A stretch of DNA of 64,000 nt from Candidatus Accumulibacter adjunctus. GTDB taxonomy: Bacteria; Pseudomonadota; Gammaproteobacteria; Burkholderiales; Rhodocyclaceae. How positions within the stretch are numbered: position 1 is the stretch's first letter; every line of letters starts with the position of its first letter. Positions 9,056 through 16,932 of the stretch are shown here, piece by piece. The notes below the pieces were generated by a model. The model was not told the DNA's origin. It made no database searches and saw only the letters and a program-made list of their open reading frames with translations. The stretch lies in assembly GCA_000585015.1 (NCBI GenBank), contig JFAX01000005.1, positions 13,643 through 77,642 of the forward strand, written 5' to 3'. The translations under genes and the position numbers were made by a program.

Positions 9056-10285
9056 TCATGACGGGGCCGCGCACCACATCTCGTTGAGGTCGGGGAACTT
9101 CCATTTTTCCGGATCTTCACGGCCGACGATCCTGTGCGGACAGCCCGTGCTGCCGAGGTCGATGAGCTCGGGACGGATGCGCGCGTTGAGCTTCGTCGAG
9201 AAGAATACCTTGACCTTTGGTGCCAGGAGCGACTTCGCGCCTTGCTCCGTGACGACCCCGAGGCGACCCGAGCTGAGGAGCACCAGCGAACCGATCGGGT
9301 AGATGCCGATGCTCTTGACGAAGGCCTGAAAGACGCGCGCGTCGAAGTGGCCCTGGCTCCACTCCGCCATCTTGCGCACCGATTCCGCCGGATCCCAGCC
9401 CGCCTTGTAGGGACGGTTCGATGTGATCGCGTCGTAAACGTCGCAGACGGCGCCCATCTTGGCAAAGATGCTGATTTCGTCTGCGCGCAGTCGCTTCGGG
9501 TAGCCTGAGCCGTCCACCTTTTCATGATGGTGCAGGACGACGTCGAGCGCCACCGGGTCCGGCTTCGCCGCTTGCTGCAGTATCCGGTGGCCTTCTTCGG
9601 GGTGCGACCTGATGATGGCGAACTCGGCATCGGTCAGTTTGCCGGGCTTGTTGAGCACTTCGAGCGGCATGACCGCCTTGCCGAGGTCGTGCAGCAGCCC
9701 GGCAGTGCCGGCGGCACGCGTCTGCGCCTCATTCATGCCGAGTTCGCGGGCCAGGGCGACCATCAGGGCGCAGACAGCCACCGAGTGCATGTAGGTGTAG
9801 TCGTCAGCCGTCTTCAGGCGCGCCAGGCTGATCAGCGCTCCCGGGTTGCGGCTCACCGAGTCCGAAATCTCCTCGACCAGCCGTTGCGCACTCGTTGCAT
9901 CGACGGCCCTGCCCATGCGTGCCTCCTCGAACATCGACGTGACGGCCTGCCGCGACTTGGCGACGATCCTCGCCGCACGGGCGAACTCGGCTGCCGTTGA
10001 AACGCGCTCGAGCTGACGCTCCAGCTGCGCGGCAATGGCGAGTTCGGCATCGACCTGCTTCTCGTGTTCGGCCACCGAGCAGACCGGTTCATCGGCCGCG
10101 ACATCGCGGCCCTTCGCCGAGTCGATCCAGACCTCGCGGATGCTGCTGGCGCGGATGGCGTCGATATCCTTCTGGTCGCTGATGACGAAGGCCGAGCGCC
10201 AGAACGGGTGCTCCATCCAGGAGCCGCAGAACTCCTTGAGGTACATGCCGACCGTGAGTTGCTTGACGCTGATCTTCTTGAGCAT
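9056..10285 (-). CDS. DUF3391 / HD-GYP domain c-di-GMP phosphodiesterase
   Basis: A 409-aa cytoplasmic protein. Residues 1-~125 (MLKKISVKQLTVGMYLKEFCGSW...) are a DUF3391 module, usual N-terminal partner of HD-GYP domains. Residues ~175-385 hold the HD-GYP hydrolase: HSVAVCALMVALAR, the metal-binding HD in AGLLHDLGKAV, a later HHHE and the signature VDGSGYP. All metal-ligand motifs appear intact, so cleavage of cyclic di-GMP is expected. The start is supported by AGGAG just upstream and by the conserved N-terminus; the frame continues further but without conservation. It lies downstream of metK on the same strand, separated by a terminator, and so is probably transcribed on its own. Confidence 0.9.
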   Translation of the reverse strand: MLKKISVKQLTVGMYLKEFCGSWMEHPFWRSAFVISDQKDIDAIRASSIREVWIDSAKGRDVAADEPVCSVAEHEKQVDAELAIAAQLERQLERVSTAAEFARAARIVAKSRQAVTSMFEEARMGRAVDATSAQRLVEEISDSVSRNPGALISLARLKTADDYTYMHSVAVCALMVALARELGMNEAQTRAAGTAGLLHDLGKAVMPLEVLNKPGKLTDAEFAIIRSHPEEGHRILQQAAKPDPVALDVVLHHHEKVDGSGYPKRLRADEISIFAKMGAVCDVYDAITSNRPYKAGWDPAESVRKMAEWSQGHFDARVFQAFVKSIGIYPIGSLVLLSSGRLGVVTEQGAKSLLAPKVKVFFSTKLNARIRPELIDLGSTGCPHRIVGREDPEKWKFPDLNEMWCAAPS

Positions 10286-10354
10286 CAGTGCTCCTGTCCG
10301 TGCGGGCTGTCTTCCGCGCAGACACGAGTTTAAACCGTGCGACGCCGAGCGGCA

Positions 10355-10380
10355 AAAAGAAGGGGCCATCTGGCCCCCTC
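10355..10380 (-). terminator. Intrinsic terminator downstream of metK
   Basis: Read on the minus strand, GGGGCC-AGAT-GGCCCC (10362-10377) is followed by TTCTTTTT. It ends 24 bases past the metK stop codon and separates metK from the HD-GYP gene. Confidence 0.8.
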
Positions 10381-10403
10381 TGCGTGTCCGCTCGTCGCCG
10401 GCG

Positions 10404-11573
10404 CTACGAGAGGCCTGCTGCCGCGCGCAGGGCTGTGGCCTTGTCGGTCGCTTCCCAGGTGAATTCGGGTTCGTCGCGACCAAAGTGGCCATAGGCTGCC
10501 GTCTTGCGATAAATGGGCCGCAGGAGGTTGAGCGACTGAATGATCCCCTTTGGACGCAGATCGAAGTGCTTGCCGATCAGATCGACGATGAGTTCGTCAC
10601 TCACCCTGCCAGTGCCAAAGGTGTTCACCATCAGCGATACAGGCCTTGCGACGCCGATCGCATAGGCGACCTGCACCTCGCAGCGCGAGGCGAGTCCGGC
10701 GGCGACGATGTTCTTGGCGACGTGGCGCGCGGCATAGGCGGCCGATCGGTCGACCTTCGACGGATCCTTGCCGGAGAAGGCGCCGCCGCCATGCCGGGCG
10801 GCGCCACCGTAGGTGTCGACGATGATCTTGCGACCGGTCAGTCCGCAGTCGCCGTGCGGGCCACCGACGACGAAGCGGCCGGTCGGGTTGACCAGGAAGC
10901 GGGTGTTGCCGGTCAGCAGCTCCTTGGGAACGACCGGCTTGATCACTTCCTCGATAACGGCCTCCGAAATCTGTGCATGCGATACATCCGGGTCGTGCTG
11001 TGTCGAGACGACCACGGTGTCGATCGAGACTGGTCTGCCGTCGACGTAGCGGACGCTGAGCTGGCTCTTCGCGTCCGGGCGCAGCCATGGCAGTCGGCCG
11101 TCGCGGCGGACTTCGGCCTGGCGCTGCATGATCCGGTGTGCGTAGTGGATCGGCAGCGGCATCAGCGAAGCCGTTTCATCGCAGGCGTAGCCGAACATCA
11201 GTCCCTGGTCACCGGCACCCTGGTCGAGGTCGATCCCCTGGCCCTCGTTGACGCCCTGGGCGATGTCGGGTGACTGGCGGTTGATCGCTGTCAGGATGGC
11301 GCAGCTCTTGTAGTCGAAGCCGATGTCGGAGTTGTCATAGCCGATCCGGCGGACCGCCTCCTGGGCAATTTCGCGGTAGTTGATGTGTGCCTTGGTGGTG
11401 ATCTCGCCCGAGATCACCACCAGACCGGTGGATACCAGGGTCTCGCAGGCAACCCGTGCCGGTGGGTCGTCGGCCAGGATGGCGTCGAGAATGGAGTCGG
11501 AGATCTGGTCGGCCACCTTGTCCGGGTGGCCCTCGGAAACCGATTCCGAAGTGAAGAGGTACTCGTTGCTCAC
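10404..11573 (-). CDS. metK: S-adenosylmethionine synthetase
   Basis: Makes S-adenosylmethionine from methionine and ATP in the cytoplasm. The 389-aa protein (E. coli 384) shows the signature blocks [29 protein letters not shown] and [20 protein letters not shown], with the catalytic His and Lys and metal-binding Asp residues in place. The start is GTG ([16 protein letters not shown]), with GGAG about 10 bases upstream; no ATG occurs near the conserved N-terminus. It is preceded by a ~140-base leader with a near-consensus promoter and an intrinsic-terminator-like hairpin, suggesting attenuation control. SAM is needed by the numerous methyltransferases in the cell; no methionine gene is adjacent. 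Confidence 0.97.
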   Translation of the reverse strand: MSNEYLFTSESVSEGHPDKVADQISDSILDAILADDPPARVACETLVSTGLVVISGEITTKAHINYREIAQEAVRRIGYDNSDIGFDYKSCAILTAINRQSPDIAQGVNEGQGIDLDQGAGDQGLMFGYACDETASLMPLPIHYAHRIMQRQAEVRRDGRLPWLRPDAKSQLSVRYVDGRPVSIDTVVVSTQHDPDVSHAQISEAVIEEVIKPVVPKELLTGNTRFLVNPTGRFVVGGPHGDCGLTGRKIIVDTYGGAARHGGGAFSGKDPSKVDRSAAYAARHVAKNIVAAGLASRCEVQVAYAIGVARPVSLMVNTFGTGRVSDELIVDLIGKHFDLRPKGIIQSLNLLRPIYRKTAAYGHFGRDEPEFTWEATDKATALRAAAGLS

Positions 11574-11589
11574 GCTGCGTGTGCTCCAA

Positions 11590-11633
11590 AATTGAAAAAC
11601 CCCGAAACGACCGCGTGGCCGGCTCCGGGGTTT
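11590..11633 (-). terminator. Intrinsic-terminator-like hairpin in the metK leader (candidate attenuator)
   Basis: On the minus strand, AAACCCCG (complement of 11626-11633) pairs with CGGGGTTT (complement of 11597-11604) around a 21-base loop, followed by TTCAATTTT. The T-rich tail falls on the metK side, so the hairpin would stop transcription ~20 bases before the GTG start. The metK promoter is upstream at 11723-11752, so this sits inside metK's own leader. I could not match it to a known SAM or SAH riboswitch by eye. Confidence 0.65.
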
Positions 11634-11722
11634 GAGCAGACGACGCTTTAGCAGTATTTGCTGGCCGCTCTCGCGGCTCGTTCCGCCCTGCAAGTTGTCC
11701 TGATTAACTCGGCGGATGGATA

Positions 11723-11752
11723 ATTATACTTTTTCTCGTTGCGCTCAGTCAA
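11723..11752 (-). promoter_or_regulatory. Sigma70-type promoter for metK
   Basis: Minus-strand TTGACT (complement of 11747-11752), an 18-base spacer and TATAAT (complement of 11723-11728). This near-consensus promoter would start transcription near 11716, leaving a leader of about 140 bases before metK. It overlaps the region just upstream of the divergent acyltransferase gene. Confidence 0.75.
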
Positions 11753-11780
11753 AAGCGTGCCGCGCTGCCGCCTGTGCCGC

Positions 11781-12674
11781 ATGGTTCAATCCCCGCCAAC
11801 ATCCGAACGCCGCGTGCATATCCTTTTTCGCTGCCTCAGCTTACTGCCTCTGTCCTGGCTGCATCTGCTCGGAGCCGTGCTCGGCTGGCTCGTTTGGCTG
11901 TGCTCGCCGACCTATCGCCGACACATGGCAGAGAACATGAGGCTGGCGCTTGGTGAGGAGGAAGCCCGACGGGTACGACCGGTCGCCATCGGCGAGGCCG
12001 GCAAGGCGGGTCTGGAACTGGCGCGAATCTGGGCGCGACCACAGGCAGAGGCGGCAGCGCGGGTCGTCAAGGTCTCGGGTTGGGACTTGGTCGAGGCGGC
12101 GACGCGGCGAGGAAAGGGAATACTCTATCTGACGCCGCATCTCGGCTGCTTCGAGATCACCGCCCAGTACCTCTCAACGCACGCACCGATCACGGTCCTT
12201 TATCGGCCACCAAAGCGGGCGTGGCTGCAGGAGCTGATCGAAGCCGGGCGGGCGCGGGCGCAACTGCATCTGGCGGCGGCAGATCTCTCGGGCGTACGCA
12301 GTCTGTTGAAGGCGCTCAGGCGTGGCGAAGCGGTCGGCATCCTGCCCGACCATGCGCCAAAGGCGGGCGAAGGACGCTGGCTCGACTTCTTCGGCAGGCC
12401 GGCCTACACGATGACGCTGGCCGCGCGACTGGTCGACAGCGGTGCAACCGTGATCATGGTCTGGGCCGAACGACTTCCCGCCGGCGCCGGCTATCATTTC
12501 CGTCTGCAGGAGCCGACGCAGCCCATCGGGGGCACCATCGAAGAACGGGCACAGCAGATCAATCGCGAGATGGAGCATCTCATCCGGCAGTGCCCGGGCC
12601 AGTATCTCTGGGGCTACAACCGTTACAAGGGGCGTCGTCGCAGCGGATCATCGCCACTTCCAGCGGAGGGTTGA
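11781..12674 (+). CDS. LpxL/HtrB-family lipid A acyltransferase
   Basis: Inner-membrane enzyme transferring a secondary acyl chain to Kdo2-lipid A. The 297-aa product has an N-terminal hydrophobic anchor (LSLLPLSWLHLLGAVLGWLVWL). The HLGCFE box (around residues 120-125) matches the family's catalytic H(x)4E motif, and GILPDHAP...GRWLDFFGRPAYT is the second conserved region. The start is uncertain: ATG 11781 is used here, but GTG 11814 fits the usual family N-terminus better; neither has a good Shine-Dalgarno. The next genes (waaG, waaP, further kinases) and convergent msbA all concern LPS core or transport. Whether it adds laurate or another chain cannot be told. Confidence 0.88.
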   Translation: MVQSPPTSERRVHILFRCLSLLPLSWLHLLGAVLGWLVWLCSPTYRRHMAENMRLALGEEEARRVRPVAIGEAGKAGLELARIWARPQAEAAARVVKVSGWDLVEAATRRGKGILYLTPHLGCFEITAQYLSTHAPITVLYRPPKRAWLQELIEAGRARAQLHLAAADLSGVRSLLKALRRGEAVGILPDHAPKAGEGRWLDFFGRPAYTMTLAARLVDSGATVIMVWAERLPAGAGYHFRLQEPTQPIGGTIEERAQQINREMEHLIRQCPGQYLWGYNRYKGRRRSGSSPLPAEG

Positions 12675-12734
12675 CACGGTGACGAGTTGCCAGACGCGCC
12701 TCGCGTATGCCGGCAGTGGCAGCGAAGAATCCTG

Positions 12735-13847
12735 ATGAAGATCGCTTTCTGTCTCTACAAGTACTTTCCGTTTGGTGGCCTGCAGCGTGATTTCCTTCGC
12801 GTGGCGCTGGCTTGCCAGGCGCGCGATCATGCGATCAGGGTCTACACGCTGGAATGGCGCGGGGATATTCCGGCCGGCTTCGAAGTCATCCTGGTGCCGG
12901 TTCGCGGGCTGACCAACCTGCGCCGCTACCAGCGTTTCAGCGGCTGGGTGGCCAGTCATCTGGCGGCCCATCCCGTCCACCGTGTCGTCGGCTTCAACAA
13001 AATGCCGGGACTGGACGTGTATTTCGCTGCCGACTCGTGCTTCGAGGAGAAGGCACGCACGCAGCGCGGCTCGCTCTATCGCCTGTCGGCGCGCTACCGG
13101 CATTTCTCCGCTTATGAACGGGCCGTTTTCGGCCGGGAAGCCCAAGTGGAAATCCTGATCCTGTCGCCGCTGCAGGAGCGCCTGTTCCAGACCTACCATG
13201 GCACTCCGGTCGAACGATTCCATCTCTTGCCTCCCGGCATCTCGCCGGACAGGCGGGCGCCGCCGGATGCAGCGGTGATTCGGTCGAGCGTGCGCAGCGA
13301 GTTCGGGCTGGCTGGCGACCAGTTCCTTCTCCTGCAGCTTGGCTCTGGCTTCCGGACCAAAGGCCTCGATCGCAGTCTGAAGGCCTTGGCGGCGCTGCCG
13401 CCGGCGTTGCGTGCGCGTTGTCGGCTGTTCGCCATCGGCGATGATGACCCGCGTTTCTTCCAGGGCCAGGCGCGATTGCTTGGTGTCGCCGAACTTGTGC
13501 GCATCCTGCCGGGACGCAGCGACATTCCGCGTGTCCTGCTCGGCGCCGACCTTCTGCTGCATCCCGCCTACAATGAAAACACGGGCACCGTGCTGCTCGA
13601 GGCCCTGGTTGCCGGCTTGCCGGTACTCACCACCAGTGTCTGCGGCTACGCGCACTATGTCGTCGAGGCCGATGCCGGCGTCGTCATCGATGAGCCCTTC
13701 ATGCAGGACTCGCTGGACCGGGCACTGCTCGGGATGCTCGACGACGAATCCGCGCGGCGACGCTGGCAGGCCAATGGTCTCGCTTTCGCCGAGGTCGCCG
13801 ACATCTATGCCAATGCCGAGCGTGCCGCCGACGTCATCCTGAAATGA
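12735..13847 (+). CDS. waaG: LPS core glycosyltransferase WaaG (GT4)
   Basis: Adds the first hexose to heptose of the LPS inner core on the cytoplasmic face of the inner membrane. The 370-aa protein begins MKIAFCLYKYFPFGGLQRDF, nearly identical to the E. coli WaaG N-terminus. RVVGFNKMPGLDVYFAAD, RYRHFSAYERA and PAYNENTGTVLLEALVAGLPVLTT (the E-x7-E sugar-nucleotide site of GT4 enzymes) are also conserved. ATG 12735 is set by that N-terminus, and the stop overlaps the waaP start as ATGA. Donor specificity (UDP-glucose in E. coli, UDP-GalNAc in Pseudomonas) cannot be read from the sequence. Confidence 0.93.
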   Translation: MKIAFCLYKYFPFGGLQRDFLRVALACQARDHAIRVYTLEWRGDIPAGFEVILVPVRGLTNLRRYQRFSGWVASHLAAHPVHRVVGFNKMPGLDVYFAADSCFEEKARTQRGSLYRLSARYRHFSAYERAVFGREAQVEILILSPLQERLFQTYHGTPVERFHLLPPGISPDRRAPPDAAVIRSSVRSEFGLAGDQFLLLQLGSGFRTKGLDRSLKALAALPPALRARCRLFAIGDDDPRFFQGQARLLGVAELVRILPGRSDIPRVLLGADLLLHPAYNENTGTVLLEALVAGLPVLTTSVCGYAHYVVEADAGVVIDEPFMQDSLDRALLGMLDDESARRRWQANGLAFAEVADIYANAERAADVILK

Positions 13848-14668
13848 GTGCGCACATCCTTTGCCTCGATGAACCCTTTCGTTCGCTGTGGTCCGGGCAG
13901 GATCCGTTCGTCGCCGTCGAGGCACTGCAGGGTACTGTGTATCGCCAGCTCGAGGCACGTCGCACCTTGCGCACCGTGATCGCCGGCCGCGGCTACTTCG
14001 TGAAGATTCATCGTGGCGTCGGCTGGACCGAGATCGCCAAGAATCTCCTGCGCTGCCGCTTGCCGGTGCTCGGTGCGCAGAACGAGTGGCTGGCCGTGCA
14101 GCGCCTGAACACCTGCGGCGTCGATACCATGCGCGTGGTCGCCTGTGGCTGCCGCGGCCGGAATCCGGCGCGTCAGTCGTCGTTCATCGTCACCGAAGAA
14201 CTGGCTCCGACAGTGAGCCTGGAGGACTATTGCGCCGGCTGGCTGACGCAACCGCCCGAGCTTCTTCTGAAACGGGCGTTGATCCGCCGGGTCGCCGAGC
14301 TGGCCAGGGGGATGCACGGCGCCGGTGTCAACCATCGTGACTTCTACATCTGCCACTTCCTCGTTCACCTGGAGCCGCAACCGACGCCAGAGAGACTGCG
14401 GCTGTCATTGATCGATCTGCACCGGGCTCAGGTCCGTGCGGCGACGCCGCGGCGCTGGCGTGACAAGGACCTCGCGGCCCTGCATTTTTCGGCCCTCGGC
14501 ATCGGCCTGACGCGCAACGATCTGCTGCGTTTCGTTCGGGTCTATTTTGCGCGGCCGTTGCGCATGGTTCTGCGTCAGGAAACATCGTCTCTCGAGAGCC
14601 TGCGATTGAAGGCACAGCGACTGCAGGCCCGTTACGAGCGCAAGCTCGCACGCGGCGAGATGACATGA
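13844..14668 (+). CDS. waaP: LPS core heptose(I) kinase WaaP
   Basis: ATP-dependent kinase that phosphorylates heptose I of the LPS inner core, stabilising the outer membrane through cation bridges. The 274-aa sequence matches WaaP throughout: EPFRSLWSGQDPF near the start, YFVKIHRG with the ATP-binding Lys, VTEELAPTVSLEDYC, the catalytic loop NHRDFYICHF with its Asp, and LIDLHRAQVR...RRWRDKDLAAL. It overlaps waaG upstream and the next kinase gene downstream by four bases each, so the three are probably translated from one message. All catalytic motifs are intact. Confidence 0.94.
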   Translation: MSAHILCLDEPFRSLWSGQDPFVAVEALQGTVYRQLEARRTLRTVIAGRGYFVKIHRGVGWTEIAKNLLRCRLPVLGAQNEWLAVQRLNTCGVDTMRVVACGCRGRNPARQSSFIVTEELAPTVSLEDYCAGWLTQPPELLLKRALIRRVAELARGMHGAGVNHRDFYICHFLVHLEPQPTPERLRLSLIDLHRAQVRAATPRRWRDKDLAALHFSALGIGLTRNDLLRFVRVYFARPLRMVLRQETSSLESLRLKAQRLQARYERKLARGEMT

Positions 14669-15438
14669 ACCACTGGTATTTCAATCCTGACTTCGCCGAC
14701 GGTCCGGCCGCCCCTCTGTTTGCCAACCTCGAGCAGGTGTTTTCCCTCGAAGGCGAACCCATCACCCACGATCTGATCAGTCGTGTCTTGCGCGTCACCG
14801 TCGCTGGCCGGCGCTACTACGTCAAGCGTTACACCGGCAGCGGCCAGGGCAAGAGTGCGGTCCGGCGCTGGTTCGGCCTGCGCCGCTGGTTCGGTCTGCA
14901 GCGCGTGCGCGCCGAGTGGCAGAATCTGCAGACATTCCGGGCCTGGGGCATCCCCACGGCAACCCTCGTCGCTTACGGCCTGGAGCGCCGCCTGGGGCGC
15001 TTCACGCGCGGTGCGCTGATCACCGAGGAGATACGCGACACGATGAATCTGGCGGAGATGGCCTATGCCAGTGATCCACGACTGCGCGACCGGCAATGGC
15101 TGGCAGAGGTACTGCGTCAGGTGGCGACGATTGCACGCAAGCTGCACGAGGCCGGCTTTGCGCACAATGACCTCAAGTGGCGCAATCTGCTGGTTGACGG
15201 CGCCGCCGTGCCGACGGTCTACCTGATCGACTGCCCAAGCGGCAGCTTCTATCACGGTGCGGTTCTCGACTATCGCACCATCAAGGATCTCGCGTGTCTC
15301 GACAAGCTGGCGAAGACGCAGTTGTCGCGCAGCCAGCGGCTGCGCTTCTATCTCGACTACACACGGCAGCAGCGACTGACCGCGACGGACCGCCGGCGCA
15401 TCAGGCGAATCGTCGGTTTCTTCGCGGGTCGGGAATAG
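14665..15438 (+). CDS. InaA/RfaY-type lipopolysaccharide kinase family protein
   Basis: A 257-aa probable sugar kinase of the LPS core. The ATP-site Lys lies in RRYYVKRYTG, the catalytic loop is AHNDLKWRNLLV (HxDxxxxN form) and the metal-binding Asp is in YLIDCPSG; these place it in the Kdo/heptose kinase branch of the protein-kinase fold. Neighbouring waaG and waaP, with which it overlaps, support a core-phosphorylation role; the position resembles that of the extra core kinases after waaP in Pseudomonas aeruginosa (from memory). An odd feature is a perfect hexapeptide duplication RRWFGLRRWFGL at residues 67-78. Exact substrate unknown. Confidence 0.85.
   Translation: MNHWYFNPDFADGPAAPLFANLEQVFSLEGEPITHDLISRVLRVTVAGRRYYVKRYTGSGQGKSAVRRWFGLRRWFGLQRVRAEWQNLQTFRAWGIPTATLVAYGLERRLGRFTRGALITEEIRDTMNLAEMAYASDPRLRDRQWLAEVLRQVATIARKLHEAGFAHNDLKWRNLLVDGAAVPTVYLIDCPSGSFYHGAVLDYRTIKDLACLDKLAKTQLSRSQRLRFYLDYTRQQRLTATDRRRIRRIVGFFAGRE
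14863..14898 (+). repeat. Tandem 18-base duplication inside the kinase gene
   Basis: Two adjacent 18-base units (14863-14880 and 14881-14898) both encode RRWFGL and differ at only two third positions. The in-frame duplication lengthens a basic/aromatic segment between the ATP-site Lys and the rest of the kinase fold. Confidence 0.8.
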
Positions 15439-15460
15439 TCTGCCGATTGATCGACGGACG

Positions 15461-16903
15461 ATGAACGTGAACGATGGCCTCCAGACCGACGCCCGTACAC
15501 TGCGCGATTGCGGGCGAGTCATCCCGACACCCTTTGCCGTCCTCATGGCCGATGGCCGCACCTTGATCGTGCGTCGCCTGCTGCGCGTGTTGCCCGGCAA
15601 GCGCCTGGTCGGCGAGGCTGAGGTGGATGGTCGTCGCGTGCTCGCCAAACTCTTCATTGGGCAACGCGGCGGGCGGCATTGGCGGCGCGAGCAGGCTGGT
15701 CTGGCGGCGCTGCGCGCGGCCGGAATTCCGGCGCCGGCGGTGCAGGCAGCGGTGCCGATTGCCCAGGGTGGTCATGCGTTGCTGACGGATTTCCTCGCTC
15801 CCGTCGAGAGCTTCGCGCAGGCGTGGGAGCCGTTCGGCGGCAGGCCGGCCGGCGACGCCCAGGCCGTCGCCCTCCTGCGGCCACTGTTGCACACCCTGGG
15901 GTGCCTGCACGCTTCCGGATTGGTCCACGAAGACCTGCATTTCGGCAACTTTCTGCGCCACGAAGGGCGTGTCTTCGTCATCGATGGCGCTGCGCTGCAG
16001 CTGGGTCGAGCGGGGACACCCTTGCCGCCCGCCGAGGCCAGCGCCAACCTGGCGATTCTGCTGGCACAGCTGCCTGATGCATGGGACGGCGAGCTGTCCA
16101 TGCTGCTGCCTGCCTATGCGGCTGGAGCACGGGCGGAGCTGCCGCTGCTGCCGGCCTTGCGTGACGAGATCGCCGCGGTCAGGCGGTGGCGCCTGCGCGA
16201 TCTTCTGGCCAAGACCGTTCGTGACTGCAGCCTCTTCGCCGTCACGCAGACGGCCGCTCGTTTCACCGCGGTGACACGTTCGCAGGCCACCCAGCTTGCC
16301 TCTGTCGTCGCGTCACCGGATGAAGCCATCGGTGCCGGACGGACCCTCAAGGATGGTGGCAAGAGCACGGTGGCGTGCGTCCTCGTCGATGGTCGCCCGC
16401 TGCTGGTCAAGCGCTACAATCTGAAAGGGCTGCGCCACGCGCTGGGGCGTGCGCTGCGTCCCAGCCGCGCCTGGCATTCCTGGCGCGCAGCGCACCGGCT
16501 GCAGTTCTTCGGCATCCCGACGCCGGCGCCACTGGCGCTGATCGAGGAGCGCCTTGGTCCCCTGCGACGACGCGCTTGGCTGGTCAGCGAGTACTGTCCG
16601 GGAGCGAACCTGCTGTCCCATCTTGTTGCTGACCGGGAACCGCCGGCAGCCGAAGCGCAAGCGATCAGCCAGCTGTTTGCGGCGATGCACCGGGCGCGTA
16701 TCACGCATGGTGACCTCAAGGCGATGAATCTGCTCTGGCACGCTGGCCAGGTCTGGCTGATCGACCTCGATGACCTCGTCCAGCATGGATCGGCTGCTGC
16801 CCATTCCCGCGCCTGGAGTCGCGACCGGGCGCGCCTGCTGCGCAACTGGCCCGTCGGATCAGCGCTTTACCGCTGGCTTGACGATCGCTTGCCGGTGGCC
16901 TGA
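15461..16903 (+). CDS. Tandem LPS-kinase protein (two InaA-type kinase domains in one chain)
   Basis: A 480-aa protein containing two kinase-like domains of about 240 residues. Domain 1 shows RRVLAKLFIG (Lys), the catalytic loop LVHEDLHFGNFL and VFVIDGAAL. Domain 2 shows RPLLVKRYNL, ITHGDLKAMNLL and VWLIDLDDL. Both carry Lys, the loop Asp and Asn, and a metal-binding Asp, so both could be active, although domain 1's IDGA is a weaker match to the usual IDxD. It lies 22 bases after the single-domain kinase gene and ends convergently with msbA, completing a run of four kinase domains in three genes. A role in phosphorylating further core sugars is inferred. Confidence 0.83.
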   Translation: MNVNDGLQTDARTLRDCGRVIPTPFAVLMADGRTLIVRRLLRVLPGKRLVGEAEVDGRRVLAKLFIGQRGGRHWRREQAGLAALRAAGIPAPAVQAAVPIAQGGHALLTDFLAPVESFAQAWEPFGGRPAGDAQAVALLRPLLHTLGCLHASGLVHEDLHFGNFLRHEGRVFVIDGAALQLGRAGTPLPPAEASANLAILLAQLPDAWDGELSMLLPAYAAGARAELPLLPALRDEIAAVRRWRLRDLLAKTVRDCSLFAVTQTAARFTAVTRSQATQLASVVASPDEAIGAGRTLKDGGKSTVACVLVDGRPLLVKRYNLKGLRHALGRALRPSRAWHSWRAAHRLQFFGIPTPAPLALIEERLGPLRRRAWLVSEYCPGANLLSHLVADREPPAAEAQAISQLFAAMHRARITHGDLKAMNLLWHAGQVWLIDLDDLVQHGSAAAHSRAWSRDRARLLRNWPVGSALYRWLDDRLPVA

Positions 16904-16932
16904 AGAGCGGCCAACGGCGAGTAGCGGTGGCG

